Shown: positions 30,328-39,656, counted from the stretch's first letter. The stretch: DNA of 64,000 bases from Micromonospora sp. WMMD1128 (GCF_027497235.1 NZ_CP114902.1:4986001-5050000), one strand, 5' to 3'. Notes: generated by a model not told the origin, from the letters alone. Numbers and translations are program-made.

Positions 30328-30696
30328 TCAGTCCCAGCAGAGGCAGAACGGGTGACCGGCCGGATCGGCGTAGACCCGGAAGCCCTCCTCCCCACCGGGC
30401 AGCCGCCGCGCGCCGAGGGCCAGCGCCGCCTTTTCGGCTGCCTCGATGTCGTCCACCGTCACGTCCAGATGGAACTGCTGCGGTCGCTCCGGGTCGGGCC
30501 ACTCCGGGGCACGCAAACCGGGTGCCTTCTGGAAGGCCAGCCGCGGCTGGTGCCCCGGCGGGCCGCCGAGCACCACCCATTCGTCGCCCTCGGAGCTCTC
30601 CTCGATCAGCGGCAGGCCGAGCAGCTCCGCGTAGAAACCCGCCAACGCGCGCGGGTCGGGACAGTCGATCACGGTGGAACGCAGTCGTCCGATCAT
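30328..30696 (-). CDS. VOC/glyoxalase-superfamily protein
   Basis: 122 residues with the two beta-alpha-beta-beta-beta units of the vicinal oxygen chelate fold (STVIDCPDPRALAGFYAELLGL and QFHLDVTVDDIEAAEKAALALGA). Metal-site positions are a His in FHLDV and an acidic or aromatic residue near the end, so an enzyme or binding role is possible. The ATG at 30696 is supported by AGG 9 nt upstream; ATG 30705 is an alternative. Confidence 0.85.
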   Translation of the reverse strand: MIGRLRSTVIDCPDPRALAGFYAELLGLPLIEESSEGDEWVVLGGPPGHQPRLAFQKAPGLRAPEWPDPERPQQFHLDVTVDDIEAAEKAALALGARRLPGGEEGFRVYADPAGHPFCLCWD

Positions 30697-30734
30697 GCCC
30701 GTCATCCTGCCCCCGGGGTACGACAGGAAAAACG

Positions 30735-31739
30735 TCACTCCTCGGCGAGCCGCCGGCCGGCGTCGCGGCAGGCGGCCAGCACCGCACGGGCGTACGCCGG
30801 GGTGGCGCCGGCCAGGCCGCACGCGGGCGTGACCACCACCTGCCCGGCCAACCGGCGGCGGGGAAAACCGAGCCGGTCCCAGACGCGGCGGACCCGATCC
30901 GCGACCTCGGCCGAGGTCGGTGCCCGACCGGACGCGGGCGGCAGCGTCGGCGCGGCGCCGGCCAGCAGCCCGAACCCGGCGTCGATCGCCTCGCCGAGCG
31001 GGTCCAGATCGGTGACGAGCGACAGGTCGAGGGCGACGCCGATCGCGCCGGCGGATCGGATCAGCTCCAGCGGCACGTCCGGCGCGCAGCAGTGCACGAG
31101 CGTGGAAACGCCGGCCGCGTCGAACACGCCGCGCAGCAGCGTCCGGGCCGTCTCCGCCTCCACCGGACGGTGGGTGCCGAAGCCGCTCTCGGTGGGCACC
31201 CGACCGGCCAGCACCGCCGGCAGGGACGGCTCGTCGAGCTGGAGCAGCACCGAGGCGCGGGGCAGCCGCCGGGCCACCGCCGCCACATGCCCCCGCAGTC
31301 CCTCACCGAGCGAGCCGGCGAGGTCCCGCACCGCGCCGGGGTCGCGCAGCACCCGACCACCGAGCGGCAGCTCCAGCGCGGCGGCCAGGGTGAACGGGCC
31401 GGCGGCCTGGATCTTGACCGGACCGGCGTACGCCTCGGCCTGCTCGGCGAGCTGGTCCAGGTCGCGTTCCATCAGGTCACGGGCGCGGCGCAGGTCCCGG
31501 CCGGGGCGCGGGGCGATCCGCCAGCGGGCCGCGTACAGCTCGACCGGGAGTTCGACGAGCAGGCCGCCGGCGCGGCCGACGAGGTCCGCCCCCGGCCCCC
31601 GGGCGGGCAGCTCCGGCAGGTGCGGCAGGTCGGGCAGCTCGCCGAGCACGATCCGCTGTGCCTCGGCGATGTCGGTGCCGGGCAGCGAACCGATTCCGGT
31701 CGCCGCCCCGGCCGGCCAGGGCCACTGCTGATCAGTCAC
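30735..31739 (-). CDS. MetE-like (cobalamin-independent methionine synthase C-terminal) protein
   Basis: 334 residues resembling the catalytic half of MetE: GSLPGTD at the start, LLQLDEPSLPAVLAG near 180, LVHCCAPDVPLEL near 228 and VVTPACGLAG near 300, which hold the usual zinc ligands (His, Cys, Cys). Stand-alone proteins of this size are common in actinobacteria and may transfer methyl groups to a thiol other than homocysteine. It is downstream of mnmA and the cysteine desulfurase on the same strand, but a 542-bp repeat-bearing gap makes a shared transcript doubtful. Confidence 0.88.
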   Translation of the reverse strand: MTDQQWPWPAGAATGIGSLPGTDIAEAQRIVLGELPDLPHLPELPARGPGADLVGRAGGLLVELPVELYAARWRIAPRPGRDLRRARDLMERDLDQLAEQAEAYAGPVKIQAAGPFTLAAALELPLGGRVLRDPGAVRDLAGSLGEGLRGHVAAVARRLPRASVLLQLDEPSLPAVLAGRVPTESGFGTHRPVEAETARTLLRGVFDAAGVSTLVHCCAPDVPLELIRSAGAIGVALDLSLVTDLDPLGEAIDAGFGLLAGAAPTLPPASGRAPTSAEVADRVRRVWDRLGFPRRRLAGQVVVTPACGLAGATPAYARAVLAACRDAGRRLAEE

Positions 31740-32281
31740 CGCCGAAGCCTATCCACCGTGCCGTCCGCAGCGGTCGGCGCGGCGGTCAGCGGGCCGGAGG
31801 CACGGCACGGCGGCGCATCGTCAGGGGTGGGTGACGGATAGGCGCGTGATGCCTCATCAAGTGCCTACAAACTTGATGGCGTAAATGACTCGTCGTGATC
31901 AACCCAGGTCCGGGCAGGCGCTCGCCGTGGGAGTCCGATCGCCGTTCGTCGCGGTGACCCATCCACGTCATCAAGTTTCTAGGCGCCTGAAAGCGAGTCC
32001 CTCCGCCCGTGCCGCCACACCGGAAATTCGCACCCGGAAGATCGGCGCGGGTCCCGGTCCGGCAGCCGATACGCCGGCCGGAGCCACCTCCGGCCGGGCC
32101 CGCCCACCGGCGAGGCACCCACCAGCGGGACGCCATCCGGCGAGGGCCCGCTTTTCGGCAGTGCGCCCTCTGGCGGGAGCGTGGCCAGGGGTCCGTTCAG
32201 CGAGCGGCCGGTCCGGCCAGGGGCGCTGAGCATGGGACACCGTTCGCTGACGAGGCCGCTGGCGGACCGCCGCGCCCGTCG
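31740..32281. other. 542-bp gene-free interval with an inverted repeat pair
   Basis: It holds the family D inverted repeat (31855-31986). The rest, 31990-32281, has several open frames on both strands but no ribosome site, no family resemblance and Pro/Arg-rich translations typical of non-coding GC-rich DNA. The part next to mnmA repeats GGCCAGGGG twice. Confidence 0.65.
31855..31986. repeat. Inverted repeat pair, family D (GCCTAnAAACTTGATG)
   Basis: The plus-strand arm 31861-31895 and the minus-strand arm 31986-31944 share GxGCCTAxAAACTTGATGxCGTxxATG. An additional small palindrome, CATCAAGT with ACTTGATG (31855-31878), overlaps the first arm. The interior is about 50 bp. The sequence is noticeably less GC-rich than the surroundings. 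Confidence 0.65.
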
Positions 32282-33358
32282 TCAGGCAGCGGCGATGGTG
32301 GCGGAGCCGAGGACCACGTCGCCGGCCGGGTCCGGCCGGTAGGCCACGATCGCCTGACCGGCGGCGACGCCGCGGAGCGGGCGGCGCAGCGCGGCGTGCA
32401 GCCCGTCGGCGTCCACCGAGACGGCGGCCGGCACCACGTCGCCATGCGCCCGCAACTGCACCTCGCACTCGATCGGCCCGTCGGGACGCGGCCCGCCGGT
32501 CCATACCGGACGGGTGGCCCGTACCGAGGAGACCTCCAGCGCCTCGGCCGGGCCGACCGTCACGGTGTTTGTCGTCGGCGTGATGGAGAGCACGTAGCGG
32601 GGCCGGCCGTCCGGCGCGGGGCGGTCCAGGCGCAGCCCGCGTCGCTGGCCGACGGTGTACTGGTAGGCGCCGCTGTGGTTGCCCACGACCGCGCCGGTGA
32701 GCGCGTCCACCACCTCGCCCGGGGCCTCGCCGAGCCGCTCGGCCAGGAAGCCGCGGGTGTCGCCGTCGGCGATGAAGCAGATGTCGTGCGAGTCCGGCTT
32801 GTCGGCCACGGCGAGGCCGCGCCGGGCGGCCTCCGCGCGCACCTCGGCCTTGGTCGAGTCGCCGAGCGGGAAGATCGACCGGTCGAGCTGCGCGCGGGTC
32901 AGCACCGCGAGGACGTACGACTGGTCCTTGGCCTCGTCGACGCTGCGCCGCAGCAGGCCGTCCGGGCCGAGCCGGGCGTGGTGACCGGTCACCACGGCGT
33001 CGAAACCCAGGGCTACGGCCCGGTCCAGCACCGCGGCGAACTTGATCTTCTCGTTGCAGCGCAGGCACGGGTTCGGGGTACGCCCGGCGGCGTACTCGGC
33101 GACGAAGTCGTCCACCACGTCGTCGTGGAACCGGTCGGCCATGTCCCACACGTAGAACGGGATGCCGAGCACGTCGGCGGCGCGCCGGGCGTCCCGGGAG
33201 TCCTCAAGCGTGCAGCAGCCCCGGGCGCCGGTGCGGTAGGTCTGCGGGTTGCGGGCCAGCGCCAGGTGCACCCCGGTCACGTCGTGCCCGGCCTCCACCG
33301 CACGTGCCGCCGCCACGGCCGAGTCCACCCCGCCCGACATCGCCGCCAGAACTCTCAC
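32282..33358 (-). CDS. mnmA: tRNA-specific 2-thiouridylase
   Basis: 358 residues. MnmA thiolates U34 of tRNAs for Lys, Glu and Gln using ATP and persulfide sulfur. The PP-loop SGGVDS is at 8-13; catalytic Cys101 ([12 protein letters not shown]) and Cys194 (HDICFI) are present. The GTG at 33358 is preferred because [13 protein letters not shown] is the family start and a purine-rich ribosome site (AGGGGAG) lies 7-8 nt upstream. The cysteine desulfurase gene that should supply its sulfur lies 37 bp upstream on the same strand. Confidence 0.96.
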   Translation of the reverse strand: MRVLAAMSGGVDSAVAAARAVEAGHDVTGVHLALARNPQTYRTGARGCCTLEDSRDARRAADVLGIPFYVWDMADRFHDDVVDDFVAEYAAGRTPNPCLRCNEKIKFAAVLDRAVALGFDAVVTGHHARLGPDGLLRRSVDEAKDQSYVLAVLTRAQLDRSIFPLGDSTKAEVRAEAARRGLAVADKPDSHDICFIADGDTRGFLAERLGEAPGEVVDALTGAVVGNHSGAYQYTVGQRRGLRLDRPAPDGRPRYVLSITPTTNTVTVGPAEALEVSSVRATRPVWTGGPRPDGPIECEVQLRAHGDVVPAAVSVDADGLHAALRRPLRGVAAGQAIVAYRPDPAGDVVLGSATIAAA

Positions 33359-33395
33359 CGGCCCACTCCCCTCGTCCTCACCGAGGGTATCCGGG

Positions 33396-34571
33396 TCAGC
33401 GGGGCGTGCGGAGGGCGGCCGCGCGGCGGGCCCGCTCCACGGCAGCCGGCAGCGCGGCGATGAGCGCGTCGACGTCCGCGCCGGTGCTCGTGTGCCCGAG
33501 CGTGAAGCGCAGCGACGAGCGGGCCCGGTCGTCGTCCGCGCCCATCGCCAACAGCACGTGCGACGGCTGGGCCACGCCGGCCGAGCAGGCCGACCCGGTC
33601 GAGCAGGCGATGCCCTGGGCGTCGAGGAGCAGCAGCAGCGCGTCCCCCTCGCAGCCGGGGAAGGAGAAGTGCGCGTTACCCGGGAGCCGGTCCGTCGGAT
33701 CACCGTTGAAGATCACCTCGGGCACCGCCCGTCGGACCCGCTCGACCAGCTCGTCGCGGAGCGCGGCGATCCGGGCCGCGTACTCCTGCTGGCCCTTGAC
33801 CGCGGTCTCGACGGCGACCGCGAACGCGACGATGCCGGCGGTGTCGAGCGTCCCGGAGCGGACGTCGCGCTCCTGGCCGCCGCCGTGCAGCAGCGGGGTG
33901 GCGGCGACGTCGCGGGCCAGCAGCAGCGCGCCCACGCCGGTCGGGCCGCCCAGCTTGTGCCCGGTCACGGTGAGCGCGGCGACCCCGCTCGCGGCGAAGT
34001 CGACGGGCACCTGACCGACCGCCTGGATCGCGTCGGTGTGGAACGGCACCCCGTGCTCGGCGGCGACCGCGGCCAGCTCGGCCACCGGCTGGACGGTACC
34101 GACCTCGTTGTTGGCCCACATCGCGGTGACAACCGCCACCCGGTCGCCGTGCGCGGCCAGCTCGGCGCGGAGCCGCTCCGGGTCGAGCCGACCGGCCGCG
34201 TCCACCGGCAGCCAGCCGACCTCCGCGCCCTCGCGCCCGACCAGCCAGTCCACCGAGTCCAGCACCGCGTGGTGCTCGACCGCGCTGGAGACCACCCGGA
34301 TCCGCTCGGCCCGGGCGTCGCGACGGGCCCAGAAGATGCCCTTGACGGCGAGGTTGTCGCTCTCCGTGCCGCCACCCGTGAAGATCACCTCGGAGGGACG
34401 GGCGCCGAGCGCGGCGGCCACCCGCTCACGGGACTCCTCCACCCGTCGCCGGGCCCGGCGACCCGCCGCGTGCAGCGACGACGCGTTGCCCACCTCGCGG
34501 GCGGTGGCGACGTACGCCTCGAGTGCCTCGTCGAGCATCGGGGTCGTCGCCGCGTGATCCAGGTATGCCAT
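33396..34571 (-). CDS. Cysteine desulfurase (NifS/IscS class)
   Basis: 391 residues, PLP-dependent. It takes sulfur from cysteine as a persulfide. The PLP lysine is in VTGHKLGGP, the cofactor His in AVEHHAVL, and the persulfide Cys in STGSACSAG near residue 335. Adjacent mnmA is the likely receiver, giving a tRNA thiolation unit. ATG 34571 ([12 protein letters not shown]) is the family start; it and GTG 34574 lie 8 and 5 nt after a TAGGCT box, so translation may be leaderless. Confidence 0.94.
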   Translation of the reverse strand: MAYLDHAATTPMLDEALEAYVATAREVGNASSLHAAGRRARRRVEESRERVAAALGARPSEVIFTGGGTESDNLAVKGIFWARRDARAERIRVVSSAVEHHAVLDSVDWLVGREGAEVGWLPVDAAGRLDPERLRAELAAHGDRVAVVTAMWANNEVGTVQPVAELAAVAAEHGVPFHTDAIQAVGQVPVDFAASGVAALTVTGHKLGGPTGVGALLLARDVAATPLLHGGGQERDVRSGTLDTAGIVAFAVAVETAVKGQQEYAARIAALRDELVERVRRAVPEVIFNGDPTDRLPGNAHFSFPGCEGDALLLLLDAQGIACSTGSACSAGVAQPSHVLLAMGADDDRARSSLRFTLGHTSTGADVDALIAALPAAVERARRAAALRTPR

Positions 34572-34579
34572 CACCTGTC

Positions 34580-34585
34580 AGCCTA
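34580..34585 (-). promoter_or_regulatory. Putative -10 box of a leaderless cysteine desulfurase transcript
   Basis: TAGGCT on the minus strand ends 5 nt before GTG 34574 and 8 nt before ATG 34571. No convincing ribosome site is present, so the transcript could begin at the start codon. Confidence 0.45.
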
Positions 34586-34613
34586 ACGGCCGGCGCGCGG
34601 GCGGCCGGTGGCC

Positions 34614-34651
34614 GGACCGCCCGTCCCGCGCCGGGGTGGGACGGGCGGTCC
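34614..34651. terminator. Hairpin terminator downstream of the sortase gene
   Basis: A 14-bp perfect stem (34614-34627 with 34638-34651, GGACCGCCCGTCCC) has a 10-nt loop. It begins 7 bp past the sortase stop codon on the minus strand. Confidence 0.75.
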
Positions 34652-34657
34652 GCCGCC

Positions 34658-35329
34658 TCATGCGGGAACGGCGGTGACCACGATGTTGTCGCGGTAGTGC
34701 CGGGTCTTCGGATCGAACGGCCCGCCGCAGGTGATCAACGTCAGGCGCGGGCTGCCGTCCCGGGCGAAGTAACGGTCCAGTGGGATCTTCGTCTTCGTGT
34801 ACTCCTCCCGGGCCACCACCCGGTAGCGGCGGTCCCGGCCGTCCGAGCCGGTGGCGGTCAGGATGTCCCCCCGGTCCAGCTCGCGGAGCCGGAAGAACGC
34901 CCCCTTGCCCTGCTCGGCGCTGTCCACGTGCCCGGCGATCACCACCGAGCCGGCGTCCGCCTCCAGGCCCGGGCCGTGGCGGTACCAGCCGACCTGGTCC
35001 ACGCTCGGCGGCACCTCGAACTCGTCGGTGCGCTCGTTGATGCCGACCGGGTCGACCGTGGCGGTGACCCCGATCGGCGGAATGCGCAGCCGTACCGGTG
35101 GCACGGCCTTCCCGCCCGCCGGCAACGTGCCCGCGTTCACCGGCACCGACGCGCCCCCCGTCGTGGTCGCCGTCGGCGTCGGGGCGGGCGTGCCGCTGGC
35201 GAGCGCCGCCGCCTCGTCGGCGCCGACGTCGTCGGCGGGCTGCGACCCGCAGGCCACCAGGGTCGCCACGGTGAGCGCGGCGGCGCCGGCGGCCATCGCC
35301 GCCAGCGCCCCGCGGTTGCGCACCGTCAC
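34658..35329 (-). CDS. Class F sortase lipoprotein
   Basis: 223 residues. The signal sequence ends in a lipobox (LVAC, Cys27), followed by a Thr/Pro linker and a sortase barrel (about 75-223). Catalytic residues are His134 (IAGHVDS), Cys201 (LITCGGPFD) and Arg210, within the class F signature ending HYRDNIVV. It should act at the outer face of the membrane, cutting a sorting signal and attaching a protein to the wall or another acceptor. The GTG at 35329 overlaps the stop of the DUF4397 gene (GTGA), so that protein is the probable substrate. Confidence 0.92.
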   Translation of the reverse strand: MTVRNRGALAAMAAGAAALTVATLVACGSQPADDVGADEAAALASGTPAPTPTATTTGGASVPVNAGTLPAGGKAVPPVRLRIPPIGVTATVDPVGINERTDEFEVPPSVDQVGWYRHGPGLEADAGSVVIAGHVDSAEQGKGAFFRLRELDRGDILTATGSDGRDRRYRVVAREEYTKTKIPLDRYFARDGSPRLTLITCGGPFDPKTRHYRDNIVVTAVPA

Positions 35330-36156
35330 CGGCGACCGGCCCGGGCGGTGGCCACCCGCGCCCCGCCGCCGACCAGGAGCAGTACGCCGGCGCCGGCAAG
35401 CACGTACCACCAGGTGTCCACGCCGGTGCCGGCCTGACCGCCGGTGCCGCTCGGGACGCCGCCCGGGGCCGAGTGCAGCCCGCTGATGGTCTGCGCGACC
35501 AGGTCCAGGTTCTTGTCGTCGGCGGAGCCGATCGCGTAGACGATGGTGGCGGTGCCCTCCTTGAGGTTCAGGTCGGCCGGGCCGATCGCGACGGTGTCGG
35601 TGCCGGCGAGCACCACGTCCGCCTCGACGGTGCCGGCGGTGACGTCGGCCTTGGCCTCCTTCGGGTTGGTCAGGCCCTCGAAGACCGGCTTGCCGCCGGC
35701 CCGCACGTCGACCGCCGGGGCGGCGGCGGTGTGCCGGACGATCAGCCGGGCCTTGCCGGCACCCACCTTGGACACGTCGTTGACGAACGGGGTGATCTGC
35801 GGCTTGCCGTCGGCGCTCAGGTGGGCGGCGAGGCTGATGTTCGCCCCACCCGGCACCGCGGCGTCGTCGACAGTGAGGATCGCCTTGTCGATCGCCTCGC
35901 CGGGCTTGGTCAGGGCGATGTCGTACTCCCCCTCGGGCAGGGTGAGCGGGCCGGCGACGTCGCCGGGCTTGAAGTTGTCGAGCGTCTTCTCGCCGTTGAC
36001 GTAGACGTCGACCGGGGTGCCCGGGATGCCGTGGACCACGGAGACCTTGGACGAGGCGGCGTAGGCCGGGCTCATGGTGGCGGCCCCGACGCCGGCGAAG
36101 GTCAGGGCGGCCACCGCGCCGCCCGCGGCGACCCGACGGAACATGGCGAGCTGCAT
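35326..36156 (-). CDS. Exported DUF4397-domain protein
   Basis: 276 residues with a Sec signal peptide (about 1-33, ending AYA), two tandem DUF4397 beta domains (SKVSVVHGIPGTPVDVYVNG near 36 and ARLIVRHTAAAPAVDVRAGG near 138), a Gly/Ser-rich stretch, a hydrophobic segment (WWYVLAGAGVLLLVGGG) and a short Arg tail. The C-terminus looks like a sorting signal but has no LPxTG. The ATG at 36156 has GGAGG 7 nt upstream. It is co-translated with the class F sortase and divergent from the ECF sigma gene. Confidence 0.88.
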   Translation of the reverse strand: MQLAMFRRVAAGGAVAALTFAGVGAATMSPAYAASSKVSVVHGIPGTPVDVYVNGEKTLDNFKPGDVAGPLTLPEGEYDIALTKPGEAIDKAILTVDDAAVPGGANISLAAHLSADGKPQITPFVNDVSKVGAGKARLIVRHTAAAPAVDVRAGGKPVFEGLTNPKEAKADVTAGTVEADVVLAGTDTVAIGPADLNLKEGTATIVYAIGSADDKNLDLVAQTISGLHSAPGGVPSGTGGQAGTGVDTWWYVLAGAGVLLLVGGGARVATARAGRR

Positions 36157-36183
36157 TTGTCTTCCTCCAGGTGGTTGATACTG

Positions 36184-36214
36184 ATTCGTCAGGCCTGGTG
36201 TGCAAACGGGTTAC
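36184..36214 (-). promoter_or_regulatory. Candidate ECF-type promoter of the DUF4397-sortase operon
   Basis: On the minus strand GTAACCC (36214-36208), a 17-bp spacer and GACGAAT (36190-36184) carry the AAC and CGA cores common in ECF promoters. It lies 28 bp upstream of the DUF4397 start codon. The divergent sigma factor is the obvious candidate to read it. Confidence 0.35.
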
Positions 36215-36396
36215 GCCGGCCCGGACGCCACCGGATGCGCTCGCGATTTGTTTTCTTTTTCCGCCGTACGACGCATCCGTCCGGGTCCTCGGCGACGAAG
36301 GGGAGGTGACGAGGGTCGTGCCTGTCACACCGGCGGAGTGGAGCGAGGGCGGTGAGAGCTACAGTGCGGCATGCCCCACGAAAGGCGAGCCGCCCG

Positions 36397-37002
36397 ATGA
36401 CGGCGGGGAGGCAGGGCCCCGAGCCGCCGGGCGAGGACGATCTCGCGACGCGGTTCCGCGACGGCGACGAGGCCGCCCTGCGGGAGGCGTACGACAGGTA
36501 CGGCCGAGCGGTGCTGCACCTGGCCACCACGACGCTCGCGAACCGGAGCGACGCCGAGGACGTGACCCAGGCGACGTTCGTGGCCGCCTGGCTCGGCCGG
36601 GCGACGTTCGATCCGGCCAAGGGTTCACTTGTCGGCTGGCTGCTCGGCATCGGGCGGCGCAAGGTGGTCGACCGGATCCGCGCCGCAGCCCGGGAGAACC
36701 GGGTGGTCGAGACGGTGAAGCAGTTGCCCGAGCCGGTGAACACCGGCCCCGACCCCGACACGGTGGTCGACCGGCTGGTGGTCGCCGACGAGTTGGCCCG
36801 GCTCCCCGACGAGCAGCGTCGGATGCTGGAGCTGGCGTTCTACGACGACCTGACCCACCAGCAGATCGCGACCGTGACCGGAGTGCCGCTCGGCACGGTC
36901 AAGAGCCATATCCGGCGTGGCATGCAGAGCCTGAAGCGCAGATGGGAGGTGGACGGTGCAGCACCTGGACCACGACCGGCTGGTCTTTCTGGCGCTCGGT
37001 GA
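36397..37002 (+). CDS. ECF RNA polymerase sigma factor
   Basis: 201 residues. Sigma region 2 is near 25-90 (LREAYDRYGRAVLHLA ... AEDVTQATFVAAW) and region 4 near 130-180 (LPDEQRRMLELAFYDDLTHQQIA ... GTVKSHIRRGMQSLKR). It directs transcription of an envelope regulon when released from the anti-sigma factor encoded by the overlapping downstream gene. The ATG at 36397 gives a normal length; an upstream in-frame start would add an untypical basic leader. Divergent from DUF4397-sortase, a probable target. Confidence 0.93.
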   Translation: MTAGRQGPEPPGEDDLATRFRDGDEAALREAYDRYGRAVLHLATTTLANRSDAEDVTQATFVAAWLGRATFDPAKGSLVGWLLGIGRRKVVDRIRAAARENRVVETVKQLPEPVNTGPDPDTVVDRLVVADELARLPDEQRRMLELAFYDDLTHQQIATVTGVPLGTVKSHIRRGMQSLKRRWEVDGAAPGPRPAGLSGAR

Positions 37003-37714
37003 GAGCGAGGCGGTGGACGGTGAGGCCACCCATCTCGGCGCCTGCGGGCACTGCCGGGGCGAGCTGGACACGCTCCGGCACGTCGCCGGCCTCGGCGCCG
37101 GCACCCAGGGTCTGGCCGACCTGCCCGACCCGCCGGCGCACCTCTGGGCGGACATCGTCGCGGAGGTCCGGGCCGCCGAGGAGTTGCCCGCGCTGAGCGA
37201 TCGGCGTGCACCGCGCTCTGGCGACCCGGACGGGCCGGCGGCCACCACCACCCGTCCGCGCCGAGGTCGGTGGCCCCGGTGGGCGACCACCGCGGTCACC
37301 GCCACCGCCGCCGCGGTGATCGGGATTGCGGGCACCGCCTTGGTGCTCGGCACCGACACGGATGAGCCGGCGCCGCAGCCGACGGTGCTCGCGAGCGCGC
37401 CGCTTTCCGCGTTCGGCGCGACGCCGAAGGACGCCGCCGGCGACGCCCGGGTGCTCGGTGACAACCGGTTGCATCTGCATGTCGCGAATCTCCCCACCGT
37501 TCCGGGGTACTACGAGGTCTGGCTGATCGATCCGAAGACGATGGAGATGCTTTCGGTGGGTACGCTGAGCAACGGTTCGGGGGACGCGCTGCTGCCGATC
37601 CCCTCGAACGTGGACCTGCGCACCTACTCGGTGGTCGACATCAGCGCCGAGCAGTACGACAACAACGCCCGCCACTCCGGCGACAGTTTGCTGAGGGGCA
37701 CCCTGACGGGCTGA
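36956..37714 (+). CDS. Zinc-binding anti-sigma factor, RskA-like
   Basis: 252 residues. The N-terminal ZAS domain has HLGACGHC (Hx3Cx2C) near residue 26-33, one membrane segment is at about 105-125, and the extracytoplasmic RskA-type domain (about 150-252) contains VPGYYEVWLIDP. It should hold the sigma factor at the membrane until an envelope signal triggers release. GTG 36956 has GGGAGG 6 nt upstream and overlaps the sigma gene by 47 bp, ensuring coupled synthesis. Confidence 0.92.
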   Translation: MQHLDHDRLVFLALGESEAVDGEATHLGACGHCRGELDTLRHVAGLGAGTQGLADLPDPPAHLWADIVAEVRAAEELPALSDRRAPRSGDPDGPAATTTRPRRGRWPRWATTAVTATAAAVIGIAGTALVLGTDTDEPAPQPTVLASAPLSAFGATPKDAAGDARVLGDNRLHLHVANLPTVPGYYEVWLIDPKTMEMLSVGTLSNGSGDALLPIPSNVDLRTYSVVDISAEQYDNNARHSGDSLLRGTLTG

Positions 37715-37766
37715 TCGGCGGGCCGGCTCAGCTCCCCGGCCCGCCGATCAGCTCCCCACGTGGGAG

Positions 37767-37800
37767 AAGGCCGCCGCCCGGTGACCCGGGCGGCGGCCTT
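37767..37800. terminator. Bidirectional terminator between anti-sigma and etfA genes
   Basis: A 14-bp perfect stem (AAGGCCGCCGCCCG, 37767-37780 with 37787-37800) has a 6-nt loop and short A/T ends on both sides. It lies between two convergent genes. Confidence 0.85.
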
Positions 37801-37818
37801 CGTTTCGTGACCGGAGGG

Positions 37819-38778
37819 TCACTTACGCTTGCGGATCTCCTCGGCGGCCTGCGGGACGACCTTGAACAGGTCACCGACCACGCCGTAGTCGGCCAGCTCG
37901 AAGATCGGCGCCTCACCGTCCTTGTTCACCGCGACGATGGTCTTCGAGGTCTGCATGCCGGCCCGGTGCTGGATCGCGCCGGAGATGCCCAGGGCGACGT
38001 AGAGCTGCGGAGACACGGTCTTGCCGGTCTGGCCGACCTGGAACTGGTGCGGGTAGAAGCCGGAGTCGACCGCCGCGCGGGACGCGCCGACCGCGCCGCC
38101 GAGCAGGTCGGCCATCTCCTCGACCAGCTTGAAGTTGTCCGCGTTGCCGACGCCGCGACCGCCGGATACGACGATCGACGCCTCGGTCAACTCGGGGCGG
38201 GAGCCCTTCTGCTCGGCGACCCGCTCGACGACCGTGGCCAGCTTGTCCGCGTCGGTGACCGACACGGTGAGCTGCTCGACGGCCGGGGTGGCCGCGGCCG
38301 GGGTCGGGTTGAGCGAGTTCGGCCGGACGGTGACCAGCGGCAGACCCTTGGTGACCTTGGACTTGACGATGGTGGAACCGGCGAACGCGACCTGGGTGGC
38401 GGTGCCGTCCGCGTCGAGGGCGACCACGTCGGTCAGGATGCCGTTGTCCAACTTGACCGCCAGACGGGCGGCGATCTCCTTGCCCTCCTGCGAGGAGGCG
38501 AGCAGCACGGCGGCCGGCTGCACCCGCTTGACCAACTCGGCGACCACGGTGGCCTTCGGGGCCACCAGGAAGCCGTCGATCTCCTCGCCCTCGGCGGCGT
38601 AGATCTTCTCCGCGCCGTACTCGCCCAGCTTGGCGCTCAGCGCCTCGGCGGCGCCGGCCCCGCCGAGCACGACCGCGCTCGGGGCGCCCAGCTCGCGGGC
38701 GAGGGTGAGCATCTCCAGGGTGACCTTCTTGACGCCGAACTCCCGGGTGGCTTCGACGACGACGAGAACCTCAGACAT
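37819..38778 (-). CDS. etfA: Electron transfer flavoprotein subunit alpha
   Basis: 319 residues. With EtfB it takes electrons from acyl-CoA and related dehydrogenases and passes them to a quinone reductase. The FAD-binding C-terminal half shows [14 protein letters not shown] near 207, [20 protein letters not shown] near 245 and [16 protein letters not shown] near 270. The ATG at 38778 follows AGAGG by 7 nt and is 11 bp after etfB. Confidence 0.96.
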   Translation of the reverse strand: MSEVLVVVEATREFGVKKVTLEMLTLARELGAPSAVVLGGAGAAEALSAKLGEYGAEKIYAAEGEEIDGFLVAPKATVVAELVKRVQPAAVLLASSQEGKEIAARLAVKLDNGILTDVVALDADGTATQVAFAGSTIVKSKVTKGLPLVTVRPNSLNPTPAAATPAVEQLTVSVTDADKLATVVERVAEQKGSRPELTEASIVVSGGRGVGNADNFKLVEEMADLLGGAVGASRAAVDSGFYPHQFQVGQTGKTVSPQLYVALGISGAIQHRAGMQTSKTIVAVNKDGEAPIFELADYGVVGDLFKVVPQAAEEIRKRK

Positions 38779-38789
38779 GTCCAGACCTC

Positions 38790-39569
38790 TCACACGAACT
38801 TCTCGGTGGCGAGGAACTCGACCAGCTTGACGCCGCCCTCGCCCTCGTCGGTGATCTTCTCGCCGCCGGAGCGCGGCGGACGCTTGGTGTGCTCCAGCAC
38901 CGCGCTCGTGGCGCCGTCGAGGCCCACCTCGGTCGGGGCCACGCCCAGGTCGCCGAGGGAGAGCGACTGCACCGGCTTCTTCTTCGCGGCCATGATGCCC
39001 TTGAAGGAGGGGTAGCGCGGCTCGTTGATGGTGTCCCAGACCGAGACCACGGCCGGCGTCGAGGCGGTGACCACCTCGTAGCCCTCCTCGGTCTGCCGTT
39101 CGGCGGTCAGGGTGGACCCGTCGACGGTGAGCTTGCGCGCGCCGGTCAGCGCGGCCACACCCAGCCGCTCGGCGATCATGTGCGGCATGACCTGCACCCG
39201 ACCGTCGGTGGACTCGGCGCCGCAGATGACCAGGTCGGCGTTGAGCTGCCCGAGGGCGGCGGCGAGCACCTTCGAGGTGGCCACCGCGCAGGAGCCGTGC
39301 AGCGCGTCGTCGACGACGTGGACGGCCTTGTCCGGCCCCATGGACAGCGCCTTGCGGATCGACTCGGTCGCCCGGTCCGGACCCATGGTCAGGATGGTGA
39401 CCTCACCGCCGTGCGCTTCCTTGATCTTCAACGCCTCTTCGATGGCGTACTCGTCCATCTCGTTGATGACGTTGTTCGCCGAGCCGCGGTCGACGGTGTT
39501 GTCGTCAGGACGCAGGTTGCGGTCCGCGCCCGAGTCGGGCACCTGCTTGACGAGTACGACGATGTTCAT
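38790..39569 (-). CDS. etfB: Electron transfer flavoprotein subunit beta
   Basis: 259 residues. EtfB binds AMP and forms the heterodimer with EtfA. Signature parts include MNIVVLVKQVPDSG at the start, NEMDEYAIEEALKIKE near 38, LGQLNADLVICGAESTDG near 110 and a C-terminal tail. The first gene of an etfB-etfA pair; a TetR-like palindrome lies about 75 bp upstream. Confidence 0.96.
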   Translation of the reverse strand: MNIVVLVKQVPDSGADRNLRPDDNTVDRGSANNVINEMDEYAIEEALKIKEAHGGEVTILTMGPDRATESIRKALSMGPDKAVHVVDDALHGSCAVATSKVLAAALGQLNADLVICGAESTDGRVQVMPHMIAERLGVAALTGARKLTVDGSTLTAERQTEEGYEVVTASTPAVVSVWDTINEPRYPSFKGIMAAKKKPVQSLSLGDLGVAPTEVGLDGATSAVLEHTKRPPRSGGEKITDEGEGGVKLVEFLATEKFV

Positions 39570-39641
39570 CGCGCTTCGACGACCCTCCTGTTTAGGTGTA
39601 GCGATCACTCGCCCGGTCACGGGCGCAGCCTCCCGCGTTAC

Positions 39642-39656
39642 TTAACGATCGGTCAA
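39642..39656. promoter_or_regulatory. Possible TetR-type operator upstream of etfB
   Basis: TTAACGATCGGTCAA is an imperfect palindrome around CGATCG, resembling TTGACCGATCGGTCAA-type sites of TetR-family regulators. It sits in the etfB upstream region. No TetR gene is in the window. Confidence 0.3.

Noticed and set aside
32009..33463. 484-codon plus-strand frame
   Set aside because: Antisense to mnmA and lacks any family motif.
35380..35460. LPxTG sorting signal in the DUF4397 protein
   Set aside because: No LPxTG or close variant occurs before the C-terminal hydrophobic segment.
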